From contig CAIMMA010000065.1 of the NCBI GenBank assembly GCA_903842475.1, forward strand, positions 1-8,072: 8,072 nt of DNA, read 5' to 3'. Shown here piece after piece: positions 1 to 6,474 of this stretch (positions within the stretch are counted from its first letter, which is position 1; each line of letters opens with the position of its first letter). The notes beneath the pieces are model-generated. The model was not told the origin of the DNA and did no database searches. It saw only the letters and a list, made by a program, of their open reading frames with translations. Both the position numbers and the translations under genes were made by a program. This DNA comes from an uncultured bacterium (GTDB taxonomy: Bacteria; Desulfobacterota; Desulfobulbia; Desulfobulbales; Desulfobulbaceae).

Positions 1-295
1 CCAGCATGGCGGCCAGTCGGGGGTAATCGTGCTCAAAGCTGATGGAGCCGAAGACCAGGGGAAAATCGGTCAACGGACGAGAGGACTCCAGTGATCGCAG
101 CGGCTGTTGCACATCGGGATACACAAAACGTTCGCAGACCAGCCCCTCCTGCTGGTTGAGCAGGGAGTAGACCAGTTGAAAACCCAGGTTGGAAACCGCC
201 ACGGAATAGACATTCGGGTATAGCAGGGCCACCGGAATCCTATTCTTCCATTTTTTACGAACCGTACCGGTCTCAGCGGTTAAGTAGGAAGACAA
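1..295 (-). CDS. Radical SAM family protein, N-terminal part (gene cut by left edge)
   Basis: About 98 codons are visible, running off the left edge without a stop. The product reads RIPVALLYPNVY at residues 19-30, then SNLGFQLVYSLLN (35-47), VCERFVYPD (53-61), SLES (68-71) and FEHDY (87-91). This matches the N-terminal, B12-binding-like region seen before the radical SAM core in a family common in anaerobic deltaproteobacteria, related to the one often encoded near ribosome-maturation genes. The CxxxCxxC cluster would lie outside the window, so the radical SAM call rests on family resemblance. The start is uncertain: TTG at 295 fits homologue length as I recall it (…TAETGTVRKKW…), while an in-frame ATG at 346 would add 17 residues but has no Shine-Dalgarno. 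The frame is open far upstream, even through the terminator, so openness alone does not locate the start. Function in the cell is unknown. Confidence 0.68.
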   Translation of the reverse strand, partial: MSSYLTAETGTVRKKWKNRIPVALLYPNVYSVAVSNLGFQLVYSLLNQQEGLVCERFVYPDVQQPLRSLESSRPLTDFPLVFGSISFEHDYPRLAAML

Positions 296-430
296 AGCAC
301 CAACCCAAGGATAATGGAACCGAGAGAACAGCCACCCGGAATGCATTTCGGGAGGGTGCCGACAACAGCGCTTCCCATGATGGAAGCGCAGAACAAATAC
401 CAAACAGAGGGCACCGCGTAAGCGCCGCAA
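296..430 (-). other. Leader region between the dcw terminator and the radical SAM gene
   Basis: This stretch separates the terminator after ftsZ from the probable TTG start of the radical SAM gene. It should hold that gene's promoter, but I see no convincing -35/-10 pair; only weak TATTTG-like sequence is present. The main structure is the inverted repeat at 368-389. If the alternative ATG at 346 is the real start, positions 296-346 are coding instead. Confidence 0.4.
368..389. repeat. Perfect 8-bp inverted repeat upstream of the radical SAM gene
   Basis: GCGCTTCC and GGAAGCGC flank a 6-nt spacer (CATGAT on the plus strand). It lies 70 to 95 nt upstream of the probable TTG start and is not followed by a T run on either strand, so it does not look like an intrinsic terminator. 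It could be a regulator binding site or a 5'-leader hairpin; nothing in the sequence decides between these. Confidence 0.5.
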
Positions 431-469
431 GAAAAAACGACAGGGGAATACCTGGTAGATATTCCCCTG
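431..469 (-). terminator. Intrinsic terminator at the end of the dcw cluster
   Basis: Read on the minus strand, CAGGGGAATA and TATTCCCCTG form a perfect 10-bp stem around a 9-nt loop (stem arms at 460-469 and 441-450). TCG and a run of six T follow. The ftsZ stop is about 60 nt upstream. This is a textbook rho-independent terminator and marks the 3' end of the mur/fts transcript. Confidence 0.93.
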
Positions 470-528
470 CGACGCCTGCAATCATTGCTGCCGACTTCCG
501 GTCAGCGATTTGGATGCACGCCCTTGGC

Positions 529-1740
529 TCAGTTGGCCTTTTTACGGAGATAGGCTGGTTCGTCGAACTCATTGAGTTCGTGATCGTCAAAGATCGGTTT
601 GGGCATGCGCGGCAACCCCTTGGGCAACATGTTGGGCTTGGCAATGCTCACCGGGGCGCTCTCCGGACCGCTGGCGTCTTCTTCCAGCAGTCGCGGCAAC
701 CTGGATCGCGTCGTTGCCGGCAGTTTCTGTGCATGGCGATGCGTGCGCACCACGTCGATCTGGGAAATTTCCGGCTCCTCGATGCTGGAAATACCGGTGG
801 CGATAACCGTCACCCGCAGTTCATCGCCCAACGATTCGTCAAACAAGGCCCCGATAATGATATTGGCATCGTCGTGCGCTTTTTCCTGTATAAGCGCCGA
901 TGCTTCCATAAATTCGTTCATAGTCAGGGTATTCTTGGCCGCGGAAATATTGATCAGGATGCCGCGGGCTCCATCAATACCGACATCCTCAAGCAATTGA
1001 TTGTCGATGGCCCGCTTGGCCGCCTCGGTGGCACGATTTTCACCAACCGCCGCACCTGAGCCCATGATAGCGGGACCGACTTCCTTCATGACCGTTTTCA
1101 AGTCGGCAAAGTCGACGTTGATGTGGCCAGGCAGATTGATGAGATCGGTGATCCCTTTAACCGCCTGCAGGAGCACATTATCCACCATCTGCATCATATC
1201 GACCAGCGTGGAATTCTTATTCATCAGACTGAGCAGCCGATCGTTGGGCACGGTGATAATGGTATCGGCATACTCTTTGAGCTTTTCCCAGCCCGATTCA
1301 GCATTGCGCATCCGCTTTTTAGCTTCAAAATAGAACGGTTTGGTGACGACGGCCACTGTGAGCGCCCCGGCCTCCTTGCTCAGCTTGGCGATCACCGGAG
1401 CAGCTCCGGTGCCGGTCCCGCCACCTAAACCGGCGGTAACGAACACCATATCCGCCCCCTTAAGGACGCTCTGGAGATCGTCATAGCTCTCCTGAGCCGC
1501 TTCCCGACCCATTTCCGGATCGGCGCCCGCCCCCATGCCTTTGGTGATCCCTGGCCCCAATTGCAGGCGGATATCGGCGCGGGATTTCTCCAGGGCCTGC
1601 ATATCGGTATTGGCGGCGATGAATTGCACACCGGCTAATTTACTTTCGACCATGGTATTAATAGCGTTGCCACCCCCGCCACCAACCCCGATCACTTTTA
1701 TAACAGCAACGGATTCTTCTTCGGCCATCCTGAACGGCAT
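529..1740 (-). CDS. ftsZ: Cell division protein FtsZ (tubulin-like GTPase)
   Basis: FtsZ polymerises with GTP into the mid-cell Z ring that recruits the divisome. The 403-residue product has normal family length. Visible motifs: VGGGGGN (about 19-25), AANTD (42-46), the tubulin signature GLGGGTGTG (104-112), and the T7 loop NVDFADL (208-214), whose two Asp complete the GTPase site of the neighbouring subunit. A variable linker spans about 320-386, and the C-terminal peptide EFDEPAYLRKKAN (391-403) should bind FtsA and other partners. The ATG at 1740 is chosen because GGGAGA lies 7 nt upstream; an in-frame GTG at 1806 lacks such a site and would add unconserved residues, and the ATG at 1728 is a minor alternative. 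It is the last gene before the terminator, 87 nt after ftsA. Confidence 0.98.
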   Translation of the reverse strand: MPFRMAEEESVAVIKVIGVGGGGGNAINTMVESKLAGVQFIAANTDMQALEKSRADIRLQLGPGITKGMGAGADPEMGREAAQESYDDLQSVLKGADMVFVTAGLGGGTGTGAAPVIAKLSKEAGALTVAVVTKPFYFEAKKRMRNAESGWEKLKEYADTIITVPNDRLLSLMNKNSTLVDMMQMVDNVLLQAVKGITDLINLPGHINVDFADLKTVMKEVGPAIMGSGAAVGENRATEAAKRAIDNQLLEDVGIDGARGILINISAAKNTLTMNEFMEASALIQEKAHDDANIIIGALFDESLGDELRVTVIATGISSIEEPEISQIDVVRTHRHAQKLPATTRSRLPRLLEEDASGPESAPVSIAKPNMLPKGLPRMPKPIFDDHELNEFDEPAYLRKKAN

Positions 1741-1777
1741 GTTTCTCTCCCAAGAAAAAATTACCTGATTAATTTCT

Positions 1778-1806
1778 CTTATAGATACCACCAAGTTCGG
1801 TGGCAC
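1778..1806 (-). promoter_or_regulatory. Candidate ftsZ-proximal promoter in the ftsA-ftsZ gap
   Basis: On the minus strand GTGCCA (1806-1801, 4 of 6 to TTGACA) lies 17 bp before TATAAG (1783-1778, 5 of 6 to TATAAT). A start near 1771 would give a leader of about 30 nt carrying the ftsZ Shine-Dalgarno. Extra promoters supplying ftsZ are known in other bacteria, so one here is plausible, but the match is by eye and overlaps a palindrome. Confidence 0.35.
1786..1805. repeat. Palindrome in the ftsA-ftsZ spacer
   Basis: CCACC and GGTGG (arms 1788-1792 and 1799-1803) flank the 6-nt spacer GAACTT on the minus strand. G-U and A-U pairs could extend the stem inward and outward in RNA. No T run follows, so it is not a terminator. 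It sits across the -35/spacer part of the candidate promoter, as an operator might, or it could be an RNA hairpin between the two coding regions. Confidence 0.45.
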
Positions 1807-1827
1807 TAAAGGGAAAAATTAGTATAC

Positions 1828-3060
1828 TTAGACGATATTTTTCACCCAGTTTCTCAACTTGCTGACCATCCCGCCTTTTTCCTTCTGCACATAACTTCTC
1901 GCTTTACTGCCATACAAAACCAAACCGACTCCAGTGGTGCATCGGGGGGAGCGAATATCCTCAGTCCTTCCCTCCACGCCCTGCGGATAACCAATCCGCA
2001 CCGGCAGGTCAAAGACCTGCTCCGCCATCTCGACAATATTGGCCAACAGTGCTGTGCCGCCGGTGATCACAATGCCAGCGTTGATCCGGTTGCGATAGCC
2101 GGAGGCGCAGATATTTTTATTGACCAGCTGCAGAATCTCTTCCATCCTCGCCTCGAGGATCTCAACCATAACCCGCTGCGACACCTTACGAGGTTTGCGG
2201 TCACCAACCGTGGGCACCTCGATGATGTGGTTTTCCTTGATCATCGAGGACAGGGCGCCGCCATACAGATATTTCAGTTCTTCAGCCTCCTGCAACGGGG
2301 TGCGCAAACCGACCGAAAGATCGCTGGTGAGATTGTTGCCGCCCAGGGCCAGTTCCCAGGTATGCTTGATGGTGCCGTTGCAGAAAATAGCCAGATCGGT
2401 GGTGCCGCCGCCGATATCGATCAACGCCACCCCCAATTCCATTTCGTCTTTGCCGAGCACGGTCAGCGACGAAGCCACCGACTCCAGCACGATCTCAGCC
2501 ACGGTCAACCCGGCCCGGTTGCAGCTGGTCACCACGTTATGCAGGGCGGTGACGTCGGCGGTCACGATATGGACATTGGTAACCAGGCGAACCCCGGTCA
2601 TGCCCAGGGGGTTCTGGATGCCGGTGTGATCGTCGACCATGTATTCCTGCGGCAGAACATGGATAATCTGTTGGTTATCGGAGATTTTCACAGTCTGGGC
2701 AGCCTGGATGACCGCCTCGATATCCTTTTCCTTGATCTCCTGATTGTTGATGGCGATGATCCCGGGCGAGTTGAATCCCTTGATATGGTTACCGGCGATG
2801 CCCACAAAGACCGATTCGATATCGCAGCCGGCCATGTCGGATGCGGCTTCAACCGCCTGCCGGATCGACTTGACCGTTGACTCGATGTTGACGACCACAC
2901 CTTTTTTCATGCCCGAAGAGGCCGCGGTGCCGATACCGACGATCTCCACCCGATCTTCGAAAACCTCGCCGATCAGGGCACAGACTTTGGTTGTGCCAAT
3001 ATCAAGGGCCGCGACCAGTTCACCCGGCTCCCGCGGTTCTAACGCTTCCGACTCTTCCAT
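1828..3060 (-). CDS. ftsA: Cell division protein FtsA (actin-like Z-ring membrane anchor)
   Basis: FtsA tethers FtsZ filaments to the inner membrane and helps activate septal synthesis. The 410-residue product has the actin/Hsp70 fold signatures: phosphate 1 LDIGTTK (19-25), phosphate 2 DIGGGTTD (215-222) and the adenosine motif ITGG (332-335). The IC domain lies between the first two. The last 14 residues (GMVSKLRNWVKNIV) look like the amphipathic membrane-targeting helix, preceded by a short charged linker. The ATG at 3060 is chosen because AGGTGAGG sits just upstream and the ftsQ stop is only 4 nt away. An ATG at 3105 would overlap ftsQ by about 40 nt and add 15 unconserved residues. Coupling to ftsQ translation is likely. 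Confidence 0.97.
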   Translation of the reverse strand: MEESEALEPREPGELVAALDIGTTKVCALIGEVFEDRVEIVGIGTAASSGMKKGVVVNIESTVKSIRQAVEAASDMAGCDIESVFVGIAGNHIKGFNSPGIIAINNQEIKEKDIEAVIQAAQTVKISDNQQIIHVLPQEYMVDDHTGIQNPLGMTGVRLVTNVHIVTADVTALHNVVTSCNRAGLTVAEIVLESVASSLTVLGKDEMELGVALIDIGGGTTDLAIFCNGTIKHTWELALGGNNLTSDLSVGLRTPLQEAEELKYLYGGALSSMIKENHIIEVPTVGDRKPRKVSQRVMVEILEARMEEILQLVNKNICASGYRNRINAGIVITGGTALLANIVEMAEQVFDLPVRIGYPQGVEGRTEDIRSPRCTTGVGLVLYGSKARSYVQKEKGGMVSKLRNWVKNIV

Positions 3061-3064
3061 GTCC

Positions 3065-4003
3065 TCACCTGTCAATTTCCGCTCCGGCAACCAAGATTTT
3101 ATCATCAGAATAATCCATTCGAATTTCTTTCACGGCATCGACCTGTTTCTTGGCGTACAACTGCTCAAGCACTTTCACCAGCCTGAAATATTTTGTCTGC
3201 AACCGGTCCTTGCCGAAATAGACGGGAAAAGGACGATCGAGCAGATAGACAACCAGGCCATGCTGCGGGTCAACATGCACCTCTGAAACCGATTGAACCG
3301 GCAGGATGGCATTGCCTTTGGTAGCCATAAAAAGAAGGCTGCACGCCGCTTCTGCCAGCCCCCCTTTCACAAACTGATTGGCAACCACATCCTTCTGCGA
3401 TACCACCCCGGTGATGACCGGAAAATCGAATTCTTGCCCTTGGCCGACTTCGGCAAACACATGCCCTTCCCGACTGACATAGCGCAATCGCCTTTCCTTG
3501 CCATCCTCGACATTCACCAGGGCCAAGGGTTGATACTCGCGGACCGCAATGTCGACGGCTGACGGCCACTGCGCTGTAATTTTCACCTGCTCCACCCACG
3601 GATGGGCAGCTATTTTCGCCTCGGCGGCCTTGGCATTAAACTGCAGCAGACTGCTGCCCTGCTGCAGGCCGGCCAGATCGAGAATCTGCCGTTCGGTAGC
3701 GGTGCGAAGACCGGAAACCCGAATATCGGTCAACCGAAAAATATCGGACCTGAGCAGCAGATGGGTGCCCCCCCAGGCCAGTATCGCCAGGCCACCGGCA
3801 AAACCAATCACCACCAGCAAAATCTGGGCAACCCGTTTTCCTTGTAAGGTCCGTTGAGCCCCGCTCACCAAGACCTGAGCCCGAACCGGCGCCGCCGAGG
3901 TTTTGCGCCGCAACAGCATGCCGATCAGCTTGGTGAACCTGCTAGGCTTCCCACTGCTTTTCTGCGAGCGAGACGGCGCCTGCTTGGGGGTATAAATCGC
4001 CAT
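3065..4003 (-). CDS. ftsQ: Cell division protein FtsQ (POTRA-containing divisome scaffold)
   Basis: FtsQ is a bitopic inner-membrane protein that links early and late divisome parts, typically with FtsB and FtsL. The 312-residue product has a basic cytoplasmic tail of about 55 residues rich in Lys, Arg and Ser, one membrane segment at about 58-78 (ILLVVIGFAGGLAILAW core), then a periplasmic POTRA domain (about 89-157, starting FRLTDIRVSGLR) and the beta domain to the end. The motif HPWVEQVKITAQWPSAVDI (134-152) is typical of the family. The start ATG at 4003 has GAGAAGG about 5 nt upstream. It lies 24 nt after murB and 4 nt before ftsA. No ddl gene lies between murB and ftsQ, although that arrangement is common elsewhere. 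Confidence 0.95.
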   Translation of the reverse strand: MAIYTPKQAPSRSQKSSGKPSRFTKLIGMLLRRKTSAAPVRAQVLVSGAQRTLQGKRVAQILLVVIGFAGGLAILAWGGTHLLLRSDIFRLTDIRVSGLRTATERQILDLAGLQQGSSLLQFNAKAAEAKIAAHPWVEQVKITAQWPSAVDIAVREYQPLALVNVEDGKERRLRYVSREGHVFAEVGQGQEFDFPVITGVVSQKDVVANQFVKGGLAEAACSLLFMATKGNAILPVQSVSEVHVDPQHGLVVYLLDRPFPVYFGKDRLQTKYFRLVKVLEQLYAKKQVDAVKEIRMDYSDDKILVAGAEIDR

Positions 4004-4027
4004 CGGCCCTTCTCTCTCCCACCCTCT

Positions 4028-4996
4028 TTAAAAAATATGCACCTCAGGCTCCAGGAGAACGCCTGACTGCTGCAGCACTTTGCTGCGGACTTCCTGCATG
4101 AGTCCGATGATATCCTCGGGCACAGCGCCGCCGGTATTGACGATAAAATTGGCGTGCTTGGGAGACACCATCGCCTTCCCCAGCGTCAGCCCCTTGAGCC
4201 CGGCCCGTTCAATCAGCCGACCGGCGAAATCCCCCGCCGGATTCTTGAAAAACGAGCCCGCCGAACCGACGCCCAATGGTTGCTTCTGGCGGCGTTGCTC
4301 GACGATTTCCCGGCAGCGTGCCGCCACCCTTTGCCGGTCGGCACGCTGCAGGAGAAAAACTCCGCCGGTGATGAGCATCCTGACGGCTGGTTCTCCCGGT
4401 AGCGTGGTGTGGCGGTACCTAAAAACAATTTCCTCCCGATCAGCCTCCAGCAGTTCGCCCCGGTCGGTGGCACATTGCAGCCGCTGCAAGACCTCACCGA
4501 TTGAATGACCGAAGGCCCCGGCATTCATCCGGATGGCGCCGCCGACGCTGCCGGGGATGCCGGCCATGAATTCCAGTCCGGTCAAACCGTTGCGAGCGCA
4601 CCAGGAAACAAAAGCGGCCAAACTGCAGCCGGCACCGACCTGCACCCGGCATCCCGCACCGGCTTCCACCCCATCGGCCTCGACGGCCGCCATATCCTCG
4701 ACCGAACCGCGAAAACGAATAAAAACGCCCGGATGATAGCCATTGGTGACCAAAATATTGGACCCGCCGCCGATCACCCGCCATTGCACCTGCTGCAGGT
4801 GCAGCCAGCGCAGGAGCGCGGCCAATTCGTCGGCGCCGCCGGGCTCCGCCATAGCCTCGACCATGCCGCCGGTGCGGAAGGTCGAGTAGGAGGCCATGTC
4901 GACATCCCAGCGGACGGTTCGACAAAGCGCTGCGAGTTCCGCGCGTTGCTGGCTGTTCATACGCATATGCTTATCAATTGTAGGGCAAGGGGACAT
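4028..4996 (-). CDS. murB: UDP-N-acetylenolpyruvoylglucosamine reductase MurB
   Basis: MurB is the cytoplasmic FAD enzyme that reduces UDP-GlcNAc-enolpyruvate to UDP-MurNAc with NADPH. Counted from the ATG at 4996 (322 aa), visible motifs are YSTFRTGG (37-44), the FAD-binding VIGGGSNILV (74-83), FMAGIPGSVGGAIRMNAGAFG (about 143-163), FRYRHTTLP (192-200), GSAGSFFKNP with the expected catalytic Ser (about 248), and the C-terminal LEPEVHIF. The short form with this spacing looks like type II MurB. The start is unclear: 4996 has AGGA only 2 nt upstream, which is too close, while in-frame ATGs at 4966 and 4960 lack a clear Shine-Dalgarno but better fit the family N-terminus (310-312 aa). The start region pairs with an upstream inverted repeat. 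Confidence 0.95.
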   Translation of the reverse strand: MSPCPTIDKHMRMNSQQRAELAALCRTVRWDVDMASYSTFRTGGMVEAMAEPGGADELAALLRWLHLQQVQWRVIGGGSNILVTNGYHPGVFIRFRGSVEDMAAVEADGVEAGAGCRVQVGAGCSLAAFVSWCARNGLTGLEFMAGIPGSVGGAIRMNAGAFGHSIGEVLQRLQCATDRGELLEADREEIVFRYRHTTLPGEPAVRMLITGGVFLLQRADRQRVAARCREIVEQRRQKQPLGVGSAGSFFKNPAGDFAGRLIERAGLKGLTLGKAMVSPKHANFIVNTGGAVPEDIIGLMQEVRSKVLQQSGVLLEPEVHIF

Positions 4997-5020
4997 TTCC
5001 TGGTTGTCGATGTGCGTATG
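4958..5020 (-). promoter_or_regulatory. Long-range inverted repeat spanning the murB start codons
   Basis: On the minus strand CATACGCA (5020-5013) is the exact complement of TGCGTATG (4965-4958), with 10 of 11 positions pairing when extended. The downstream arm contains the in-frame ATG at 4960 and touches the ATG at 4966. In mRNA the pairing would bury those starts in a stem with a loop of about 45 nt. A chance 8-bp match is possible at this distance. Confidence 0.3.
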
Positions 5021-5035
5021 CCCGGTGTTCCGGGC
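5020..5035 (-). repeat. GC-rich tetraloop hairpin in the murC-murB gap
   Basis: GCCCGG-AACA-CCGGGC on the minus strand forms a perfect 6-bp all-GC stem with a 4-nt loop, starting about 20 nt after the murC stop. No T run follows. It may protect mRNA ends, slow ribosomes or polymerase, or be incidental. It abuts the upstream arm of the long-range repeat. Confidence 0.5.
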
Positions 5036-5054
5036 CTGCTCGCGTCTACCTGTT

Positions 5055-6440
5055 TCAATCTTTTATTTCTCCGAGGAGTTGCAGAATCTGCTCGCCCGTC
5101 CGGACGATATTCCCTGCCCCCAGGGTCAACAGCAGGTCCCCTGGCTGCAGCAAAGGCGCCAGGGCCAACGGTTGCTGGACCAGTTGGGGAATTAAATAGG
5201 TGTGCCGCTGCCCATGCTGCTTGATGCTCTCCAGCAGATGTTCGGAGGAAACCCCTTCGATCGGCTGTTCGCCGGCGGCATAGATATCGGTCAGCACCAG
5301 CACATCGGCACGCCGAAAAGCAGTGATGAATTCGGCGAACAAACCGGCGGTCCGGCTGTAGCGATGCGGCTGAAAGGCCACCACCACCCGTCGGTCGGGC
5401 CACCCTTCCCGCACCGCGTCCAGAGTAGCCCTGATTTCGGTGGGATGATGACCGTAATCGTCAACCACCAGCACCCCGCCGGCCTCGCCCTTGACCTGGA
5501 GCCGACGCTGCACACCCTGAAAATTGGCCAGAGCCCGGGAGATCACCGCGAAATCGATCTCCAGTTCAAGGCCAACGCCGATGACGGCCAGACTGTTGTA
5601 CACCAGATGTTTTCCGGGTCGGTTCAACTTGACGACACCCAATTCCTGGTCGCGATACCGCACGGTGAATTGCACGCCTCCGCTGCCGGAGGTAATCTTG
5701 ACCGCTTGTAAATCCGCCTGCTCGGTCAGGCCATAGGTGAGGATTCGCTTCTGAATGCGGGGCAGTATCTGGGCGATGTGGTCGTTATCGAAACAGACGA
5801 TCGCCACCCCATAGAAAGGCAACCGGTTGATGAACTCAAGAAAGATGTCTTTAATATGCTCAATATCACGGTAATAATCAAGGTGTTCCAGGTCGATATT
5901 GGTCACCACCTCGATCACCGGCGACAATTTCAAAAAGGAGCCGTCGCTCTCATCGGCCTCGGCGACCAGAAACTCGCCCTCGCCCAGTTTGGCGTTACTG
6001 CCGAGCCCATGCACTTTGCCGCCGACCACCACGGTCGGATCGAGTCCGGCTTCGCCCAGGACTGCGGCCACCATGGAAGTGGTTGAGGTTTTGCCGTGGC
6101 TGCCGGCCACCGCTATTCCATATTTCTTCAGGCGCATCAACTCGGCCAGCATTTCCGCCCGTTGAATGACCGGGATATGTTCTTCGTGGGCAGCGACCAC
6201 CTCGGGATTGTCGGCGGGAATAGCGGTTGAGGTCACGACCACATCCGCCCCGGTCACCCAACCCGCCGCATGCCCCTCCCGAATGACACCACCCATCTGC
6301 TCCAGTCGTCTGGTGATGTCGGTGGAGCGCAGGTCGGAGCCGCTCACCCGGTACCCGAGACTCAACAGCAATTCGGCGATCCCCGACATGCCGATGCCGC
6401 CGATGCCGACGAAATGAATATGTTTGGTTTTTCTATACAT
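5055..6440 (-). CDS. murC: UDP-N-acetylmuramate--L-alanine ligase MurC
   Basis: MurC adds L-alanine to UDP-MurNAc using ATP, the first step of stem-peptide assembly in the cytoplasm. The 461-residue product has full family length. The N-terminal Rossmann-like UDP-binding domain carries GIGGIGMSG (12-20); the central ATPase domain has the P-loop GSHGKTST (113-120), ADESDGSF (162-169) and NIDLEHLDYY (181-190). The C-terminal ligase domain has DDYGHHPTE (327-335), FQPHRYSR (356-363) and GAGN (441-444). No key residue appears missing. The ATG at 6440 gives the conserved start MYRKTKHIHFVGIGGIG but lacks its own Shine-Dalgarno: the preceding bases are GGGCTTCTTC. Translation may depend on reinitiation after the mini-ORF at 6433-6474. 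The gap to murG is 30 nt and murC is in the same reading frame as murG. Confidence 0.98.
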   Translation of the reverse strand: MYRKTKHIHFVGIGGIGMSGIAELLLSLGYRVSGSDLRSTDITRRLEQMGGVIREGHAAGWVTGADVVVTSTAIPADNPEVVAAHEEHIPVIQRAEMLAELMRLKKYGIAVAGSHGKTSTTSMVAAVLGEAGLDPTVVVGGKVHGLGSNAKLGEGEFLVAEADESDGSFLKLSPVIEVVTNIDLEHLDYYRDIEHIKDIFLEFINRLPFYGVAIVCFDNDHIAQILPRIQKRILTYGLTEQADLQAVKITSGSGGVQFTVRYRDQELGVVKLNRPGKHLVYNSLAVIGVGLELEIDFAVISRALANFQGVQRRLQVKGEAGGVLVVDDYGHHPTEIRATLDAVREGWPDRRVVVAFQPHRYSRTAGLFAEFITAFRRADVLVLTDIYAAGEQPIEGVSSEHLLESIKQHGQRHTYLIPQLVQQPLALAPLLQPGDLLLTLGAGNIVRTGEQILQLLGEIKD

Positions 6441-6474
6441 GAAGAAGCCCGCTGTCGTAAAAAAAGAAGATCAT
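6433..6474 (-). CDS. Possible 13-codon coupling mini-ORF between murG and murC
   Basis: The ATG at 6474 overlaps the murG TGA as ATGA, and its TAG (6435-6433) lies 3 nt inside murC, overlapping the murC ATG. The predicted peptide is MIFFFYDSGLLHV. Its start has a strong purine tract, GGAAGGGGGGG, ending 5 nt upstream within the last murG codons, whereas murC has no evident site. Such geometry suits termination-reinitiation coupling. The peptide itself is probably without function. The tract also encodes the MurG tail (RKGGHL), so the arrangement could be coincidental. Confidence 0.35.
   Translation of the reverse strand: MIFFFYDSGLLHV

Noticed and set aside
441..469. Stem-loop considered as a bidirectional terminator
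   Set aside because: T run is present only on the minus-strand side; on the plus strand the stem is followed by CGACGCCTGC, and no plus-strand gene ends there.
273..644. Minus-strand open frame of about 120 codons running from inside ftsZ through the terminator
   Set aside because: It is an out-of-frame reading of the ftsZ 3' end, crosses a strong terminator, and its product has no recognisable domain.
1741..1806. GTG start at 1806 for ftsZ
   Set aside because: Adds 22 residues not found in FtsZ and ignores the well-placed GGGAGA before the ATG at 1740.
2227..2880. Plus-strand open frame of 217 codons opposite ftsA
   Set aside because: Antisense shadow of a fully conserved ftsA in GC-rich DNA; the translation is low-complexity His/Gln/Asp-rich sequence with no domain.
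4505..5224. Plus-strand open frame of 239 codons opposite murB and the end of murC
   Set aside because: Spans two real genes on the other strand, has no family motif and no ribosome site of note.
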